Of a stretch of DNA of 64,000 nt, positions 59,772-64,000 are shown piece by piece; the first letter of the stretch is position 1; each line of letters opens with the position of its first letter. The notes under the pieces were generated by a model, which saw only the letters and a program-made list of their open reading frames with translations, did no database searches and had not been told where the DNA came from. The stretch covers positions 62,001 through 126,000 of the forward strand of contig JAHJQQ010000019.1 in NCBI GenBank assembly GCA_018819175.1, written 5' to 3'. The translations under genes and the position numbers were made by a program. The stretch is from Gammaproteobacteria bacterium. GTDB taxonomy: Bacteria > Pseudomonadota > Gammaproteobacteria > Thiohalobacterales > Thiohalobacteraceae.

Positions 59772-62396
<2,625 letters not shown>

Positions 62397-62472
62397 CCAA
62401 AACGCGTAGCCGGTTTCATCACATCCAACTCAGGCTACGTTTTCCAGATAACGCACAGAGGTCAGTACTAGC

Positions 62473-63555
62473 ATGGCACGCGTCTTCAATTTCAGTGCAG
62501 GTCCCGCCGTATTACCGGAAAGCGTGTTGCAGCGCGCCCGTGATGAAATGATCGACTGGCAGGGCTGTGGTATGTCGGTGATGGAGATGAGCCATCGCGA
62601 CAAGGAATTCATGTCCATCGCGAGCCAGGCGGAAGCCGATCTGCGCGAGATCATGGGCATCCCGTCCAATTACAAGGTGCTGTTCCTGCAGGGCGGCGCC
62701 AGCAGCCAGTTCGCCATGATCCCGATGAACCTGCTGCGCGGTAAGAAGACTGCGGATTATATCAATACCGGTGCCTGGTCGAAGAAGGCCATCAGCGAGG
62801 CGAAGAAATATTGCAGCGTGAATGTCGCCGCTACTTCCGAGGCGAGCAATTTCACCACCATCCCGGCGTTTGCCGATTGGAAGCTGGCGAAAGATGCAGC
62901 CTATCTACATTACACACCGAACGAGACCATTGGTGGCGTCGAGTACCATTGGGTGCCGGAGTCGGGTGATGTGCCGCTGGTCGCGGATATGTCGTCGACC
63001 ATACTGTCGCGCCCCATCGATGTGAGCAAATTCGGTTTGATCTATGCCGGTGCGCAGAAAAACATCGGCCCTGCCGGTTTGACAGTGGTGATCATTCGCG
63101 AAGATCTTATGGGTGACGTTCTGCCGGGTACGCCGAGCATGCTCGACTACAAGATTCACGCCGACAATGATTCCATGTACAACACACCGCCGACCTATGG
63201 CTGGTACTTGGCCGGCTTGGTGTTTCAACTGATCAAGCAGCAAGGCGGTCTGGCCAAGATGGCCGAGACCAACAAACGCAAGGCTGACAAACTGTATGCG
63301 GCGATCGATAATTCGGGTTTCTATAAAAACCCGGTCGATCCGGCCTGCCGTTCCTGGATGAACGTGCCCTTTGTATTGCCCAATCCGGATCTTGATAAGA
63401 CATTCCTGAGTGAGGCCAAGGCCGCCGGCATGGTGTCACTCAAAGGTCATCGCTCGGTGGGCGGCATGCGCGCGAGCATATACAACGCCATGCCCGAGGC
63501 CGGCGTCGATACGCTGATCGCCTTTATGGCCGATTTCCAGAAGCGCAATGGATGA
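62473..63555 (+). CDS. serC: Phosphoserine aminotransferase SerC
   Basis: SerC makes phosphoserine from 3-phosphohydroxypyruvate using PLP, and also serves pyridoxal phosphate synthesis. The 360-residue protein starts RVFNFSAGPAVLPESVLQRA and has GMSVMEMSHRDKEF, LFLQGGASSQFAMIPMNLL, and the PLP lysine in YAGAQKNIGPAGLTVVIIRE near residue 198. It follows gyrA by 76 bases, as in many gammaproteobacteria, and precedes serA, so two steps of serine synthesis are adjacent. Confidence 0.97.
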   Translation: MARVFNFSAGPAVLPESVLQRARDEMIDWQGCGMSVMEMSHRDKEFMSIASQAEADLREIMGIPSNYKVLFLQGGASSQFAMIPMNLLRGKKTADYINTGAWSKKAISEAKKYCSVNVAATSEASNFTTIPAFADWKLAKDAAYLHYTPNETIGGVEYHWVPESGDVPLVADMSSTILSRPIDVSKFGLIYAGAQKNIGPAGLTVVIIREDLMGDVLPGTPSMLDYKIHADNDSMYNTPPTYGWYLAGLVFQLIKQQGGLAKMAETNKRKADKLYAAIDNSGFYKNPVDPACRSWMNVPFVLPNPDLDKTFLSEAKAAGMVSLKGHRSVGGMRASIYNAMPEAGVDTLIAFMADFQKRNG

Positions 63556-63566
63556 GTTTAAAGGCA

Positions 63567-63655
63567 CCACGAAATCCACGAAACCCACTCCACGAAACCC
63601 ACTAAAGGATCGTGGGGGTTGCTTTTATATCTTCACACTTTCGTGGATTTCGTGG
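63567..63655. repeat. 17-bp perfect inverted repeat between serC and serA
   Basis: CCACGAAATCCACGAAA at 63567-63583 and its exact reverse complement at 63639-63655 flank a 55-base centre. The sequence is a simple CACGAAAT repeat of the kind seen between genes in many genomes. No T run follows. Confidence 0.7.
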
Positions 63656-63680
63656 CCATCGATGGTTTAAGGCAGCAAGC

Positions 63681-64000
63681 ATGTACAAGATTCTCACACT
63701 GAACAATATCTCCGTCTCGGGGCTGGAACGGCTGCCGCGTGATCGTTACGAAATCGCTTCCGAGATCCAACATCCGGATGCAATTCTGCTGCGCTCATTC
63801 AAAATGCACGACATGGAGCTGCCGCCAACCTTGAAGGCCGTTGGGCGTGCCGGTGCCGGCGTGAACAACATTCCGGTCGACAAGCTCAGTGAACGTGGCA
63901 TCCCGGTGTTCAACGCGCCGGGTGCGAATGCCAATGCGGTTAAAGAGCTGGTGGTCGCAGGCATGCTGCTGGCGGCGCGTAATATCTGTCAGGCCTGGGA
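63681..64000 (+). CDS. serA: D-3-phosphoglycerate dehydrogenase-like protein, N-terminal part
   Basis: The gene runs off the right edge after about 106 codons. The visible part is the substrate-binding half of a D-isomer 2-hydroxyacid dehydrogenase: MYKILTLNNISVSGLERLP, DAILLRSFKMHD, VGRAGAGVNNIPVDKLSERG and PVFNAPGANANAVKELVVAG. These match SerA, which oxidises 3-phosphoglycerate. Its place after serC supports serine synthesis. The NAD-binding and ACT domains lie outside the window. Confidence 0.85.
   Translation, partial: MYKILTLNNISVSGLERLPRDRYEIASEIQHPDAILLRSFKMHDMELPPTLKAVGRAGAGVNNIPVDKLSERGIPVFNAPGANANAVKELVVAGMLLAARNICQAW

Overview
The window looks like core chromosome of a free-living gammaproteobacterium. 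The support is gene content and order: yciB-yciI-bolA-ppiC, trpH-yciO-peptidase-trpS-scpA-scpB-rluB, and gph/mupP-ubiG-mtaD together with mtnA-gyrA-serC-serA. That last order resembles the mupP-ubiG-mtaD-mtnA-gyrA-serC neighbourhood of Pseudomonas. Other gammaproteobacterial markers are YcgL, YciK, TcdA, GreB and RmuC. A SoxW-like double thioredoxin, a SulP permease and squalene synthesis by HpnCDE would fit a Chromatiales-like or sulfur-oxidizing lineage, but that placement is inference. No rRNA, tRNA, prophage, transposase or CRISPR array was seen.

Layout. 0-5.4 kb: the end of an unknown gene, an FKBP-like/methyltransferase fusion, a hipBA toxin-antitoxin pair with a triple-repeat operator, a bactofilin-methyltransferase pair, then a reverse-strand lipoprotein gene with the structure of a single integron gene cassette (attC on one side, attI-like core on the other, no integrase). 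5.7-20 kb: a Sel1 protein, greB, a zinc-ribbon protein, tcdA, a PhoPQ-like two-component operon with PepSY and glycine-zipper envelope genes and a divergent His/Tyr-rich exported protein, cytochrome b561, a SpoU methylase, a GH17-like hydrolase, SRPBCC, peroxiredoxin-like lipoprotein, TatD, YcgL and a large lytic transglycosylase. About 20.1-20.3 kb: a probable structured RNA of about 200 nt ending in a clear terminator.

20.7-32.8 kb: DUF488-msrA, a DUF4124 protein, a CbiM-like/CDF pair, SulP, a thioredoxin, then a three-gene signalling operon (YfiR-like, histidine kinase, REC-PAS-kinase-REC) and a MinD/FlhG-like ATPase with an unfamiliar C-terminal region. 32.9-45.7 kb: envelope and housekeeping genes, chromosome segregation (scpAB), translation and RNA modification (trpS, rluB, yciO), a MagIII-like glycosylase, a diguanylate cyclase, the SoxW-like protein and yciK. 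45.8-52.2 kb: a GGDEF/EAL gene preceded by a 53-codon DUF3391-like gene, hpnCDE, and rmuC. 52.3-64 kb: three small unknown genes (one with an early stop), gph/mupP-ubiG-mtaD, mscS, an OmpA-like protein divergent from a response regulator, mtnA, gyrA, serC and the start of serA.

Functional themes are envelope maintenance, redox and metal homeostasis, methylthioadenosine salvage (mtaD, mtnA), ubiquinone synthesis, serine synthesis, and several separate sensory or c-di-GMP inputs. Several families of intergenic palindromic repeats are scattered through the window. The most unusual items are the lone integron cassette, the putative RNA near 20.2 kb, the rewired YfiR-kinase operon, the hipBA operator overlapping the start codon, and head-to-head response-regulator boxes at 12.0 kb.
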